Source of the DNA: Paraburkholderia atlantica
GTDB taxonomy: Bacteria; Pseudomonadota; Gammaproteobacteria; Burkholderiales; Burkholderiaceae
Assembly: GCF_009362785.1 (NCBI RefSeq)
Contig: NZ_WHNQ01000001.1
Span: 124,001-188,000, forward strand
Reading direction: 5' to 3'
Length of the DNA stretch: 64,000 nt
Positions 27,301-37,232 of this stretch are shown one piece after another (within the stretch, counting starts at the first letter, position 1; the number at the start of each line of letters is the position of its first letter). The position numbers and the translations under genes are program-made. The notes under the pieces are model-generated. The model searched no databases. It saw only the letters and a list, made by a program, of their open reading frames with translations, and was not told the origin of the DNA.

Positions 27301-28524
27301 GTGGCAGCTTCAGCTTCACAGCGCCGCGCCGGTCATTGCAAACAGTCACGCAGATTGAACCAGCAACGTATCGATTATCGCACGGGCATTCTGGCATCGC
27401 CCTCCGAGGTGGACGCCGCCGAGTGGAACGCCCTCCTCGCCGCGCAGCCGCAGCCCACGCCGTTTTTGCGGCATGAGTTTTTGAGTGCGCTCAACGCGAC
27501 GCAATGCGCGGTTCCCGACACCGGTTGGGCGCCGCAATTCGTCACGCTGAGCGACGCGCGCACGGGCAAGCTCGCGGCGGCGGCCCCCGTCTATCTGAAT
27601 GGCCACTCGTACGGCGAGTACGTGTTCGACTGGGCCTGGGCCGACGCGTACAAACGCAACGGCCTGCCCTACTACCCGAAGCTGCTGTGCGCGGTGCCGT
27701 TCACGCCGGTGCAGGGCAACCGCCTGCTATCGGCGAACGAGCACGCGTTGCGCCATCTCGCGGCCACCTTGATGGCGTTCGCCGAGCAGGCCGAGGTGTC
27801 GTCGCTGCATGTGCTGTTTCCGACGCAAAGCGAAGCCGACGCGCTCACCGATATCGGCATGATGCAACGCGAAGGCGTGCAGTTTCACTGGCTCAACGAC
27901 GGCTATCGCGACTTCGAAGACTTTCTGTCGACGCTCGAACAGAAGAAGCGCAAGAACATTCGCGCCGAACGCCGCAAGGTGCACGAGGCCGGCATCACGA
28001 TGCGGCGCATCCGCGGCGAAGACATCAAGGATGCCGACTGGCGCTTCTTCAGCAAGTGCTATCGGCAAACCTATCGCGAGCATTTTTCGAGTCCGTATCT
28101 GAACCTCGATTTCTTCCGGATGATCGGCGCGTCGATGCCGGAGAATCTGCTGCTCGTGATCGCCGAATATGAAGGCAAGCCGATCGCGAGCTCGCTCGTC
28201 GTCTATCAGCGCGACGACAAAACCGGCGGCACCCTGTATGGCCGCTACTGGGGTGCGCTCGAACACGTGCCCTGCTTGCACTTCGAAACCGCGTACTATC
28301 AACCGCTCGAATTCTGCATCGAAGAAAAGCTCGGCGCATTCGAAGGCGGCGCGCAGGGCGAGCACAAGATGGCGCGCGGCTTTCTGCCGACGGTCACGCG
28401 CTCGACGCATTGGCTCGCACATCCGGCGTTCGCCGATGCGGTCGGCCATTTCCTCGACAACGAAAAGAACAGCATCCACGCGTACGTGGACGAGCTGCGC
28501 GAACACAATCCGTTCAAAGGCTAG
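27301..28524 (+). CDS. COG3146/DUF482 GNAT-like (FemAB-type) protein
   Basis: A protein of up to 407 residues resembling the COG3146 family, often labelled peptidogalycan biosynthesis or N-acetyltransferase. The N-terminal half contains EWNALLAAQPQPTPFLRHEFL, typical of the group, and a lysine/arginine-rich stretch EQKKRKNIRAERRKV followed by a second acyltransferase-like fold. Biochemical function is not established for the family. The start is uncertain: the frame opens with GTG 27301, while the recognisable part begins near residue 23, so a TTG or other start near 27355 is possible. The GIY-YIG gene follows 10 bp later. Confidence 0.8.
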   Translation: MAASASQRRAGHCKQSRRLNQQRIDYRTGILASPSEVDAAEWNALLAAQPQPTPFLRHEFLSALNATQCAVPDTGWAPQFVTLSDARTGKLAAAAPVYLNGHSYGEYVFDWAWADAYKRNGLPYYPKLLCAVPFTPVQGNRLLSANEHALRHLAATLMAFAEQAEVSSLHVLFPTQSEADALTDIGMMQREGVQFHWLNDGYRDFEDFLSTLEQKKRKNIRAERRKVHEAGITMRRIRGEDIKDADWRFFSKCYRQTYREHFSSPYLNLDFFRMIGASMPENLLLVIAEYEGKPIASSLVVYQRDDKTGGTLYGRYWGALEHVPCLHFETAYYQPLEFCIEEKLGAFEGGAQGEHKMARGFLPTVTRSTHWLAHPAFADAVGHFLDNEKNSIHAYVDELREHNPFKG

Positions 28525-28534
28525 AAGCGCGGCT

Positions 28535-28852
28535 ATGGCGTGGTTTCTCTATCTGCTCGAATGCTCGGACGGCAGCGTCTATACCGGCATCGCGACCGAT
28601 GTCGCTGCCCGCTTCGACAAACACATGAGCGGCACGGGCGCGCGTTATACGCGCTCGCGCAAGCCGGTGCGGGTGCTGGCGTCGTTCGAGCTGGCGGACC
28701 GTTCTAGCGCGTCGAGCGCGGAGTATTGGGTCAAGCGGCTCACGGCAGCCGATAAGCGGGCGCTAGCGGCCGGGGTGTTCACGCTGCAGTCGGTGTTGCC
28801 GGTAGTGGCAGTGGATGACGACGCGGAAGACGGCGACAGCGCCGACGGCTGA
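28535..28852 (+). CDS. GIY-YIG nuclease superfamily protein (UPF0213/YhbQ-like)
   Basis: A 105-residue protein with the GIY-YIG core: FLYLLECSDGSVYTGIATDVAARFDKHMSG, with the second block GARYTRSRKPVRVL. Stand-alone members such as YhbQ show DNA nuclease activity in vitro and are linked to repair, but a role here is inference. It begins at ATG 28535, ten bases after the COG3146 gene, and is probably co-transcribed with it. The tail (about 85-105) is acidic and may be strain-specific. It converges with the FUSC gene, only 6 bp apart. Confidence 0.85.
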   Translation: MAWFLYLLECSDGSVYTGIATDVAARFDKHMSGTGARYTRSRKPVRVLASFELADRSSASSAEYWVKRLTAADKRALAAGVFTLQSVLPVVAVDDDAEDGDSADG

Positions 28853-28858
28853 GTCGCG

Positions 28859-30955
28859 CTACCCCCGCGCCTCCCGCATCCTCTCCGTCAGCAGCCGATG
28901 CACGCGCGCGAGCTCGCCCACCACATCCGCTTCCAGCGACGTCAACTGCTCGCGCGCCGGTAACTCGAGCCGCACCGGCCGCAACGTGCGGTTCAGCGCG
29001 GCCTCGATCGCCGCGCTCATCGCCACGACCCATTGATCGAGTTCGCTATGCATGTCGCGACGGTTGGCGCTGAGGCGCAACTGCGTCGCGGTACCGGCCA
29101 TCCGTCGCAGCAGACTCAGCACCGTCAGCGTGACCGTATCGGCCATCGAGTCCTCGAGCTTTTCGAGCCGCACGCGGCCGATCGCTTCTTCGGCGTTGTT
29201 GCTGGTGAGACCTGCCGCGCGGCGCAATTGCTCGATCTCCTTGCCGCCGTGCCGCGGCGCTTCGAGCGACGCGCGCAGATACGCGAGATTCGCGCGCACC
29301 GCGTCGCCGAGATAGACGCGCAGGTCGAGCTTCTCGCGCGTCGGCCACAAAAGGAAGGTCGCGAGCAGCGCGAGCACGCAGCCGAGCACGTTGTTGCCGA
29401 GCCGCGTCAGCGCGAACGCCAACTCGTTGGCGCCAGGCGTCGCGAAGTCGGCGACGAGCACGAAGGTCGGCGTCAGGAACAGCACGAACAGGCTGTAGCT
29501 GACGGGGCGCAGCGCCATCGTCGCGATCACGAGCGGGAACACCGCGAGCGAAATGCCGAGCGGCGAATGAATCGCATAGCCGATCGCCGCCGCGAGCACG
29601 CCGCCGACGATACTGCCCGCCGCACGCTCAATGCTGCGCGGCCAGGTCGCGGCAATCGACGGCTGCAGGATCAGAAGAGTGGCCATCGTCGCCCAATAGC
29701 CGAACGGCAGACCGAGCGCGCGAATCACGGCGAAGCCCGCGGTCGTCGTCACGCCGACACGCGCCGCATGGCGCAAGCCGACCGACTGCCACGACAGGTT
29801 CGCCTTCAGCGTCGACCACGCGCGCGCCGTATAACGCGCGACGCACGCGCTCCACGGCTCGACGTGCACCTCACGCGGGGCGAAATCGACGAGCTCGAAA
29901 CCGGATTGCAGCTTCACCGGTTCGAGCAGCGCGCTTTCGAGCCGATGCGCGAGACGCCGCAGACGCGCCTGCGGCTCCCCGAGACATTCCCAGCGCGCGT
30001 CGCCGGTCGCGTTGCCGATGTCGCTGAGCACTTCGCCGATCGCATTGAGCAAGCGCACCGCGCGTTGCGTGCGGCGCGGATCGTCGGGCACTTTCTCGCC
30101 CGCGCCCGACACCGCGATCAGATACGCGAACAACGCTTCGCCATCGGTCAGCAAGCCGAGCAGCGTGTCGTAGACGGCCGCGCCGGCCGCTTTCGATGCA
30201 GGCACGTTCGCGAGCGCATCGCGCGAACGTTCGAGCGACGCGCGCGCATCGGCGCGAAAGCGCGCGGCATGCGTGGCCCATTCACGCGGCGCGGCCCGTC
30301 CGCCGACGAGCCGCGCGGTATCGAACGCGATATCGGCGAGGCGCCGATACACCGCGCGCAGCGACGCCCGGCTCGCGCCGAACGGATGGATGCGCCACAC
30401 GGTCAGGCTCAGCACGATCGCGAACAGACAGCCGACCAGATACACGCCGAGAAACTCGACGCCGGCACGCGCGTCGTGCATCGGCCGATCGACCATCACG
30501 ACGCAGGCGGTCGCCGCGAGGATCGTCACCTGCGAGGTGGCCGCGCCCCAGATGCGGCCGAACGCGCCGAGCGTCGTGAACGCGAGCACCGCGAGCGCGG
30601 CCCACGCAACGCCCGACGCCGATGCGAACGCGGCGATGCCGCCGCATAGCGTCGACAGCAGCGCGAAGCCCATCATCGACATGAAGCGCGCACGGTTCGA
30701 GCCGGCCGCATCGGCGAGGCAGGTCCAGAACGCGCCGATCGCGGCCCACGCGAACACCGGATCGTGCAGCACGTTGCCGAGCGCGAGCATCGCCGTCGAT
30801 GCGCACGCCGCCCGCAAACCTTCCGAGAGATTCGCCTCGCTCGCCGCGAACGACACCATCCAGACCGGCCGCTTGCGATAGATCGCGGTGACGACCGAAT
30901 GGAAGCGGGTCGACCAGCGCGGCGATGTCGAGTGGGACTTGCTGCGGTTCATCAT
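28859..30955 (-). CDS. FUSC family inner-membrane protein (aromatic acid exporter/YccS type)
   Basis: A 698-residue protein with two blocks of about six membrane helices (residues roughly 45-190 and 385-540), each followed by a cytoplasmic helical region. This is the fusaric-acid resistance/AaeB/YccS layout. Fusaric-acid-type proteins export aromatic acids or act in envelope stress; no membrane fusion partner is adjacent. The start is taken at the tandem ATGs 30953-30955; the ribosome site is weak. Upstream, 31020-31080 is AT-rich and may be its promoter. Confidence 0.85.
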   Translation of the reverse strand: MMNRSKSHSTSPRWSTRFHSVVTAIYRKRPVWMVSFAASEANLSEGLRAACASTAMLALGNVLHDPVFAWAAIGAFWTCLADAAGSNRARFMSMMGFALLSTLCGGIAAFASASGVAWAALAVLAFTTLGAFGRIWGAATSQVTILAATACVVMVDRPMHDARAGVEFLGVYLVGCLFAIVLSLTVWRIHPFGASRASLRAVYRRLADIAFDTARLVGGRAAPREWATHAARFRADARASLERSRDALANVPASKAAGAAVYDTLLGLLTDGEALFAYLIAVSGAGEKVPDDPRRTQRAVRLLNAIGEVLSDIGNATGDARWECLGEPQARLRRLAHRLESALLEPVKLQSGFELVDFAPREVHVEPWSACVARYTARAWSTLKANLSWQSVGLRHAARVGVTTTAGFAVIRALGLPFGYWATMATLLILQPSIAATWPRSIERAAGSIVGGVLAAAIGYAIHSPLGISLAVFPLVIATMALRPVSYSLFVLFLTPTFVLVADFATPGANELAFALTRLGNNVLGCVLALLATFLLWPTREKLDLRVYLGDAVRANLAYLRASLEAPRHGGKEIEQLRRAAGLTSNNAEEAIGRVRLEKLEDSMADTVTLTVLSLLRRMAGTATQLRLSANRRDMHSELDQWVVAMSAAIEAALNRTLRPVRLELPAREQLTSLEADVVGELARVHRLLTERMREARG

Positions 30956-31168
30956 CCGGACGGTGGTTGTTGAAGTGATGGAAAGGCGCGTAGATGCCGT
31001 GAGTCCGCGCGCAAGCTCGTGCGGCGAATGATAAGGGTTTACACCTAAATATAAAAATGCGTTCCGTTCATCGGAGCGATGCCTTCAGGTTATGCGCGCG
31101 ACATCAAGCGTGCGGGACGACGCTCGCGGCGGTCGTTGCACGGTAGTCGAGCGCCGCGCAACGCGCAT

Positions 31169-31205
31169 AAAAAACCGCGCGGTCCTTGCGGACTCGCGCG
31201 GTTTT
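31169..31205. terminator. Intrinsic terminator downstream of ppa
   Basis: AAAACCGCGCG (31171-31181) pairs with CGCGCGGTTTT (31195-31205), with an inner GTCC/GGAC stem. Six A residues on the left supply the T run for the minus strand, which is the direction of ppa. Confidence 0.85.
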
Positions 31206-31242
31206 CGTACTGCATGCAGCGCGCGGGTGAACCGCGGCCTGC

Positions 31243-31770
31243 TTACTTCTTGTAGTTCGCCACGCCTTCGCTGATTTCCTTGTGGGCGGCATCGACGTCG
31301 GCCCAACCTTCGACCTTGACCCACTTGCCCTTCTCGAGCGCCTTGTATTGCTCGAAGAAGTGCTTGATCTGGTCCTTCAGGTAAGCCGGCACGTCGTCGA
31401 CCGACTTCAGGTTCGCCGTCATCGGGCAGATCTTGTCGTGCGGCACGGCGATCAGCTTCGCGTCGACGCCCGATTCATCGGTCATCTGCAGCATGCCGAG
31501 CGCGCGGGCACGCACGACCGAGCCTGCCAGCAGCGGGAACGGCGTGATCACCAGCACGTCGACCGGATCGCCGTCGCCCGACAGCGTCTGCGGAATGAAG
31601 CCGTAGTTGGCCGGATAGCGCATGCCGGTGCCGATGAAACGGTCGACGACGAGCAGGCCCAGCTCCTTGTCGGCTTCGTACTTCACCGGGTCGCTTTGCG
31701 CCGGGATTTCGATGATGACGTTGAAATCGTGCGGAAGGTCTTTGCCTGCGGGAACGTGATTGAAGCTCAT
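31243..31770 (-). CDS. ppa: Inorganic pyrophosphatase (family I)
   Basis: A 175-residue soluble Mg-dependent pyrophosphatase that hydrolyses PPi to 2 Pi and pulls biosynthetic reactions forward. It shows the family signature region [10 protein letters not shown] with the metal-binding Asp residues, the [18 protein letters not shown] segment, and a C terminus of standard length. The start [13 protein letters not shown] at 31770 has GAGAG just upstream and matches beta-proteobacterial enzymes. Single gene with its own terminator. Confidence 0.96.
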   Translation of the reverse strand: MSFNHVPAGKDLPHDFNVIIEIPAQSDPVKYEADKELGLLVVDRFIGTGMRYPANYGFIPQTLSGDGDPVDVLVITPFPLLAGSVVRARALGMLQMTDESGVDAKLIAVPHDKICPMTANLKSVDDVPAYLKDQIKHFFEQYKALEKGKWVKVEGWADVDAAHKEISEGVANYKK

Positions 31771-32067
31771 GAGCGCTCTCTGAAGGGGATGGAAATCGGA
31801 AGGCGGCGAACGGCGCGCGGGCTGCGGATGCGGTGCGAACTGCGTGCGAACCGCGAACGCCGGGCCCTGAAGCCCTCTCGCCCCGAACGACGGGGCCGCG
31901 CACCGGACCGTACGGAATGCGCCATTATAGCCAATCGGCAGGTGGCATCCGCGGTCGGATCGGCGCGATAATCGTCTGGCGAGTCTCGCTTCGCGTCTCT
32001 ACCGTTTTGTGTCTCCCCTTCGAACCCGCGCCGCCGCACGCCGGCCGCACGTCATCAAGGAGCATGC

Positions 32068-33507
32068 ATGGAAGAAGCACGGCATTTCATCGGCGGCGAG
32101 TGGTGCGCCGCTTCCGGCGGCGAGTCGATCGCCGTACTCGATCCCTCGGACGGCCAGCCGTTCACGCGCATCGCGCGCGGCACCGAGGCCGATATCGACA
32201 CCGCCGTGCACGCGGCGCGCCGCGCGTTCGACGGCGCGTGGGGCGCGCTGAGCGCCGCCGAGCGCGGCCGCGTGCTGTACCGGCTGTCGCTGCTGGTGGC
32301 CGCGCGCCAGGAAGACCTGGCCCAGCTCGAAGCGCGCGACACCGGCAAGCCGCTGAAGCAGGCGCGCGCCGACGCCGCTGCCCTGACCCGTTACTTCGAG
32401 TTCTACGCCGGCGCGGCCGACAAGCTGCACGGCGAGACCCTGCCCTACCAATCCGGCTACACGGTGCTGACGATCCGCGAGCCGCACGGCGTAACCGGCC
32501 ACATCGTGCCGTGGAATTACCCGATGCAGATTTTCGGGCGCAGCGTCGGCGCGGCACTGGCGACCGGCAATGCGTGCGTCGTCAAACCGGCCGAGGACGC
32601 GTGCCTGTCGGTGCTGCGCGTCGCCGAACTTGCCGCCGAAGCGGGCCTGCCGGCTGGTGCGCTGAACATCGTCACCGGCTACGGACACGAAGCGGGCGCC
32701 GCGCTCGCGCGTCATCCGGGCATCGACCACATCTCGTTCACGGGCTCGCCCGAAACCGGCAAGCTCGTCACGCAGATGGCAGCCGAAAATCACGTCCCCG
32801 TCACGCTAGAACTCGGCGGCAAGTCGCCGCAAATCGTCTTCGCCGACGCCGATCTCGACGCCGCGCTGCCGGTGCTGATCTCCGCGATCGTGCAGAACGC
32901 AGGGCAAACCTGCTCGGCGGGCAGTCGCGTGCTGATCGAGCAGGCGATCTACGAGCCGCTGCTCGACCGGCTCAGCAGCGCCTTTCAGGCGCTGCGCGTC
33001 GGACCGTCGAAGGCCGATCTCGATTGCGGACCGCTGATCAGCGCGAAACAGCAGCAACGCGTGTGGGACTTCCTGTCGGATGCGCAGCATGACGGCATCG
33101 CGATGGCCGCGCTCGGCGAAGTGATTCCCGAAGCGCCCGAAAGCGGCTTCTATCAGGCCCCGACGTTGCTGCGCGACGTGCCCGCGAGCCACCGCCTCGC
33201 GCGCGACGAAGTGTTCGGCCCGGTGCTCGCCGCGATGTCGTTCCGCGACGAAGCCGAAGCGCTCGCGCTCGCGAACGGCACGCAGTTCGGGCTCGTCGCC
33301 GGGATCTGGACTCGCGACGGCGCGCGTCAGATGCGGCTCGCGCGACGCGTGCGCTCGGGCCAGGTGTTCATCAACAACTATGGCGCGGGCGGCGGCGTCG
33401 AATTGCCGTTCGGCGGCGTCAGGCACTCGGGACACGGTCGCGAGAAAGGTTTCGAGGCGTTGTATGGCTTCACGGTGCTGAAGACAATCGCAATCCGCCA
33501 CGGCTAG
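32068..33507 (+). CDS. NAD(P)-dependent aldehyde dehydrogenase
   Basis: A 479-residue ALDH-superfamily enzyme oxidising an aldehyde to the acid. It has the NAD site GHIVPWNYPMQIFG, the glutamate motif LELGGKSPQIV and the catalytic Cys in NAGQTCSAGSRV. AAGGAG lies seven bases before the ATG at 32068. It heads a probable operon with an SDR oxidoreductase (91 bp downstream) and an ACS-family MFS importer, so the set probably imports an organic acid or sugar-type compound and oxidises it in steps. The actual substrate cannot be read from sequence. Confidence 0.92.
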   Translation: MEEARHFIGGEWCAASGGESIAVLDPSDGQPFTRIARGTEADIDTAVHAARRAFDGAWGALSAAERGRVLYRLSLLVAARQEDLAQLEARDTGKPLKQARADAAALTRYFEFYAGAADKLHGETLPYQSGYTVLTIREPHGVTGHIVPWNYPMQIFGRSVGAALATGNACVVKPAEDACLSVLRVAELAAEAGLPAGALNIVTGYGHEAGAALARHPGIDHISFTGSPETGKLVTQMAAENHVPVTLELGGKSPQIVFADADLDAALPVLISAIVQNAGQTCSAGSRVLIEQAIYEPLLDRLSSAFQALRVGPSKADLDCGPLISAKQQQRVWDFLSDAQHDGIAMAALGEVIPEAPESGFYQAPTLLRDVPASHRLARDEVFGPVLAAMSFRDEAEALALANGTQFGLVAGIWTRDGARQMRLARRVRSGQVFINNYGAGGGVELPFGGVRHSGHGREKGFEALYGFTVLKTIAIRHG

Positions 33508-33598
33508 CGAATCCGGCAAGGCTCGCTCGCGATCAGCGCGAGCAGCACGTTACATGCAGCAACGCAGCGCTCTATCCATCACAAACAACGGAGACATC

Positions 33599-34357
33599 AT
33601 GCGGTTGACAGGTAAAACGGCCATCGTCACGGGCGGCGGTTCGGGTTTCGGCGAAGGCATCGCGAAGACCTTTGCGCGCGAAGGCGCGAACGTCGTGGTC
33701 AACGACCTCAACGGGCCGGCCGCCGAACGCGTCGCGAGTGAGATCGCGATTGCGGGCGGAAAGGCGATCGCGGTGCCAGGCAACGTCGCGCAACGCGACG
33801 ACTGGCGCACGCTGCGCGAAGCCGCGCTCGAAGACTTCGGCAGCGTGCAGATCGTCGTCAATAACGCGGGCACTACGCATCGCAACAAGCCGGTGCTCGA
33901 AGTGACCGAGGCCGAATTCGATCGCGTCTATGCGGTGAACGTGAAAAGCATCTACTGGAGCGTGCAGGAGTTCGTGCCGTATTTCCGCGAGCAAGGCGGC
34001 GGCAGCTTTATCAATATCGCGTCGACGGCGGGCGTGCGGCCGCGGCCGGGCCTCGTCTGGTACAACGGCAGCAAGGGTGCGGTGATCATCGCCAGCAAGT
34101 CGCTCGCCGTCGAACTCGGGCCGGAGCGGATTCGCGTGAACTGCGTGAATCCGGTGATCGGCGAGACCGCGCTGCTGTCCGAGTTCATGGGGGTCGAGGA
34201 TACGCCGCAGAACCGGCAGAAGTTCCTCGCGGGGATACCGCTCGGGCGGTTTTCGACGCCGCAGGATATTGCGAATGCCGCGCTGTACCTGGCTTCGGAT
34301 GAGGCTGAGTTCATTACCGGCGTGTGCCTCGAAGTGGATGGGGGGCGCTGCGTGTAG
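33599..34357 (+). CDS. Short-chain dehydrogenase/reductase (classical SDR)
   Basis: A 252-residue NAD(P)-dependent oxidoreductase with the cofactor motif TGGGSGFGEGIA, the NNAG motif, and the Tyr-Lys pair in the form YNGSKGA with a preceding Ser (NIASTAG). The ATG at 33599 (MRLTGKTAIVTGG) has GGAG six bases upstream. It lies between the aldehyde dehydrogenase and the MFS transporter, suggesting a shared pathway such as alcohol to aldehyde to acid. An acidic residue follows beta-2 (VVNDLNG), which suggests a preference for NAD over NADP (inference). Confidence 0.9.
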   Translation: MRLTGKTAIVTGGGSGFGEGIAKTFAREGANVVVNDLNGPAAERVASEIAIAGGKAIAVPGNVAQRDDWRTLREAALEDFGSVQIVVNNAGTTHRNKPVLEVTEAEFDRVYAVNVKSIYWSVQEFVPYFREQGGGSFINIASTAGVRPRPGLVWYNGSKGAVIIASKSLAVELGPERIRVNCVNPVIGETALLSEFMGVEDTPQNRQKFLAGIPLGRFSTPQDIANAALYLASDEAEFITGVCLEVDGGRCV

Positions 34358-34494
34358 TGTTGTCAAACGCTGCGCACGCGCTGCGTGCGCAGTTAGTGTT
34401 TTCCCCCAATATCGATTCGTCGTGCAAATGGCCTGGCGCGGATAGAATCGATCGGCGGTGGCATTTCAATTCCATAACAAGAGGAGACACAGTC

Positions 34495-35814
34495 ATGGCT
34501 AGTCCTGCAGATCCGCTCCACCATCCCGGCGCTGGCGCGCCGCCTTCCACGTTCGAAGAAGCGACTTATCGCAAGGTTACCTGGCGGCTCGCGCCGCTGT
34601 TGATGCTGTGCTACATCGTTGCGTATCTCGACCGCGTGAACGTTGGTTTCGCGAAGCTGGGGATGAGCACGGATCTTGGCTTGAGCGATGCGGTGTACGG
34701 CTTCGGCGCGGGGATTTTCTTTATCGGCTATTTCATCTTCGAAGTGCCGAGCAACGTGATCCTGCATAAGGTCGGCGCGCGTGTCTGGATCGCGCGGATC
34801 ATGGTTTCGTGGGGCGTGATATCGATGCTGACGATGTTCGTCACCACGCCGACGATGTTTTACGTGATGCGCTTTTTGCTCGGACTTGCCGAGGCGGGGT
34901 TCTTTCCCGGGATTATTTTGTATCTCACCTACTGGTATCCGGCGCATCGGCGTGGGCGGATGACGACCTGGTTTATGACGGCGATTGCGTTGTCGGGGGT
35001 GATTGGCGGGCCGGTGTCTGGGTACATCCTGAAGAACTTTAATGGCGTGAATGGATGGCACGGGTGGCAGTGGCTGTTTTTGCTCGAAGGGATACCTTCG
35101 GTGCTCGTTGGGATCATCGTGTTCGTGGTGCTCGACGATCGGATTTCGAACGCCAAGTGGCTTACTCGGGAAGAGCAGCAGTTGCTCGAGAGCCAGGTGT
35201 CGGCTGAGGAAGCGACCAAGCACGATATGCCGATTCGGCAGGTGTTCACGAGCGGGCGGGTGTTGATGCTGAGTCTCACCTACTTCTCGTTTGTGATGGG
35301 GCTTTATGGAGTGAGCTTCTGGTTGCCGACGATTATCAAATCGACCGGCGTTAGCGATGCGTTCCTGATCGGGTTGCTGTCGGCGGTGCCGTTTGCGGCG
35401 GCTGTCGTCGCGATGGTGTTTGTGGCGCGGAGTGCGGATCGGTCGAGGGAACGGCGGTGGCATATTGCGGTGCCGGCGTTTCTTGGTGCCGTGGGGCTCG
35501 TGCTTTCCGTCGTTTGGACGCATAACACCGTGCTTGCCATGACCGGATTGACGCTGGCTACTATGGGCATCCTCACTACACTGCCGTTGTTCTGGAGTCT
35601 GCCTACGGCGATTCTTGCGGGGACTGGGGCGGCGGCGGGGATTGCGATGATCAATTCGATTGGGAACCTGGCGGGGTTCCTTAGTCCTTATGCTGTGGGG
35701 TGGCTGAAAGAGGTTACCGCGGCTAATGACTCAGGAATGTATATGCTCGCGGCGTTTATGGTGCTCGGCGGTTTGCTTGCTATTAGTGTGCCGGCGAGAA
35801 TGGTCAATAGATAA
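34495..35814 (+). CDS. MFS transporter, anion:cation symporter (ACS) family
   Basis: A 439-residue twelve-helix transporter of the ACS group, which imports organic acids such as glucarate, galactonate, phthalate or tartrate with protons. The N-terminal end carries the typical RLAPLLMLCYIVAYLDRVNVG and GFAKLGM, and the loop has a motif A variant near GARVWIARIMVSWG. AGGAG lies about ten bases before the ATG at 34495. Third and last gene of the ALDH-SDR-MFS set, followed by a strong hairpin. GC looks a little lower in its second half than in its neighbours. Confidence 0.92.
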   Translation: MASPADPLHHPGAGAPPSTFEEATYRKVTWRLAPLLMLCYIVAYLDRVNVGFAKLGMSTDLGLSDAVYGFGAGIFFIGYFIFEVPSNVILHKVGARVWIARIMVSWGVISMLTMFVTTPTMFYVMRFLLGLAEAGFFPGIILYLTYWYPAHRRGRMTTWFMTAIALSGVIGGPVSGYILKNFNGVNGWHGWQWLFLLEGIPSVLVGIIVFVVLDDRISNAKWLTREEQQLLESQVSAEEATKHDMPIRQVFTSGRVLMLSLTYFSFVMGLYGVSFWLPTIIKSTGVSDAFLIGLLSAVPFAAAVVAMVFVARSADRSRERRWHIAVPAFLGAVGLVLSVVWTHNTVLAMTGLTLATMGILTTLPLFWSLPTAILAGTGAAAGIAMINSIGNLAGFLSPYAVGWLKEVTAANDSGMYMLAAFMVLGGLLAISVPARMVNR

Positions 35815-35832
35815 GACAGACTCGCAGATGAG

Positions 35833-35869
35833 AAAAGCCCTGGCGATGCTTCTACGCCAGGGCTTTTTT
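35833..35869 (+). terminator. Intrinsic terminator of the ALDH-SDR-MFS unit
   Basis: AAAAGCCCTGGCG (35833-35845) pairs with 35855-35867, ending in a six-T run. Confidence 0.9.
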
Positions 35870-35952
35870 GTTTGGCATAGGTGCGAGCATCTAGTCATCG
35901 AATGACCGCTTTCCCGACGTTGTATCGAATGAGCGAGGCAGGAGAAGTATCG

Positions 35953-37170
35953 ATGATCGAATCGGCAGATGTGATCGTCATTGGCTCCGGCGGGTTAGGC
36001 GCAGCGACAGCCTTTCACTTGTCGAAGAGAGGCGCTCAACGGGTCGCGATGATCGAGCGGCTCGAAATCGGCTCACAAACGTCACCGCGCGCGGCTGGTA
36101 TGGTCAGTTGCCTGCGCAAGAGTGACTTGATGATCGAGCTGATCAAGCTGGCGGCTGACAGAATCAGGCAATTCTCTGAGGACACCGGTCAGCCGCTGGA
36201 TTGGCTGCGCTCGGGCAGTCTCAAAGTGGCGCGCAGACCGGCGGATGCCGAAGTCATTCAGGAAGACATCCTGCGTGGCCGGCGCCACGGTCTGGACGTG
36301 GAGGAAATTTCCGTCGACGCGGCCCACCGGCTCAACCCGTTTCTTCAAACAACGGGAGTTGCCGCGGTGATGCACATCGCCGACGACATGTATTTCAATC
36401 CCGCACAAGTGGCCATCGGCTTCGCTCGTGCAGCACAGGCAAACGGGGCTGTGTTGCTGCCGAACACCGCGGTGACGCGCGTCGTGATCGACGGCGGCGA
36501 GGTGACCGGGGTCGACACCACGTGCGGCCGTATCCACGCACCGGTCGTGGTCGATGCGGCCGGCGCCTGGACGCGACAAGTGGCCGAGGCCAGCGGAATT
36601 CGCGTTCCTCTTGTTACAACAGCGCAGCAATTGTTCGTCACCGAGCCCGTGCCCGATGCCCGAGCCGATTTGCCGATGGTCCGAATTATGGATGCCGCGG
36701 TGTATATGAGACCTTGCGACGGAGGATTTCTGTGGGGAGTCTACGAGGAAAATCCGAGGTTCTTCGACATGAATGGCTTCGACGCCAACTTCGACGTCAA
36801 GGATCTGTCGCTCGATGCCGACGTTCTCTGGCACTATGCGCGGGACGTCGAGGCTCAGCTTCCGGTGCTTCTGAACACCGCGATCCGCGAGCATCGTGGC
36901 GGACTGCCAACGATGACGGCCGATGGCCAGCACGTCGTCGGCCCCGCGCCGGCCATTCGGGGGTTTTACTTCGCGAGCGGTTGCAATGTCGCAGGACTCT
37001 CTATCGCCCCGGCACTGGGGGAGATGCTCGCCGCGTGGATCGTCGACGGTGCTCCCCTCATCGATTTATCGCCTCTATCGATTGCCAGATTTGGAACCGG
37101 GCCATGGCCGGATGACGAGTTGATCAGGCAGTCCGCGTGGCAGTACCGTCATTTCTACGGTGCAAGATAA
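35953..37170 (+). CDS. FAD-dependent oxidoreductase, DAO family (sarcosine/glycine oxidase-like)
   Basis: A 405-residue flavoprotein of the D-amino-acid oxidase superfamily with the Rossmann motif VIVIGSGGLGAATAF at the N terminus, the SQTSPRAAGM segment that lies over the flavin in sarcosine-type enzymes, and a C-terminal GFYFASGCNVAGLSIAPALG that closes the FAD site. It probably oxidises a secondary or N-methylated amine or an amino acid. I prefer the ATG at 35953 (MIESADVIVIG), which has AGGAGA seven bases upstream, over the in-frame ATGs at 35881 and 35929. It is a single gene after the MFS terminator, with no regulator next to it. Confidence 0.88.
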   Translation: MIESADVIVIGSGGLGAATAFHLSKRGAQRVAMIERLEIGSQTSPRAAGMVSCLRKSDLMIELIKLAADRIRQFSEDTGQPLDWLRSGSLKVARRPADAEVIQEDILRGRRHGLDVEEISVDAAHRLNPFLQTTGVAAVMHIADDMYFNPAQVAIGFARAAQANGAVLLPNTAVTRVVIDGGEVTGVDTTCGRIHAPVVVDAAGAWTRQVAEASGIRVPLVTTAQQLFVTEPVPDARADLPMVRIMDAAVYMRPCDGGFLWGVYEENPRFFDMNGFDANFDVKDLSLDADVLWHYARDVEAQLPVLLNTAIREHRGGLPTMTADGQHVVGPAPAIRGFYFASGCNVAGLSIAPALGEMLAAWIVDGAPLIDLSPLSIARFGTGPWPDDELIRQSAWQYRHFYGAR

Positions 37171-37232
37171 CTCAACCATCGACGCGTTCTTCATCGAGCG
37201 CTGCGATGTCGGGAACTGGATGCAGTGCTGGA

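Noticed and set aside
28169..28534. In-frame upstream extension of the GIY-YIG gene
   Set aside because: It overlaps the COG3146 gene in another frame and lacks protein-like composition; ATG 28535 fits the family.
33572..34366. Minus-strand frame antisense to the SDR
   Set aside because: Shadow of a conserved SDR with clear motifs on the plus strand.
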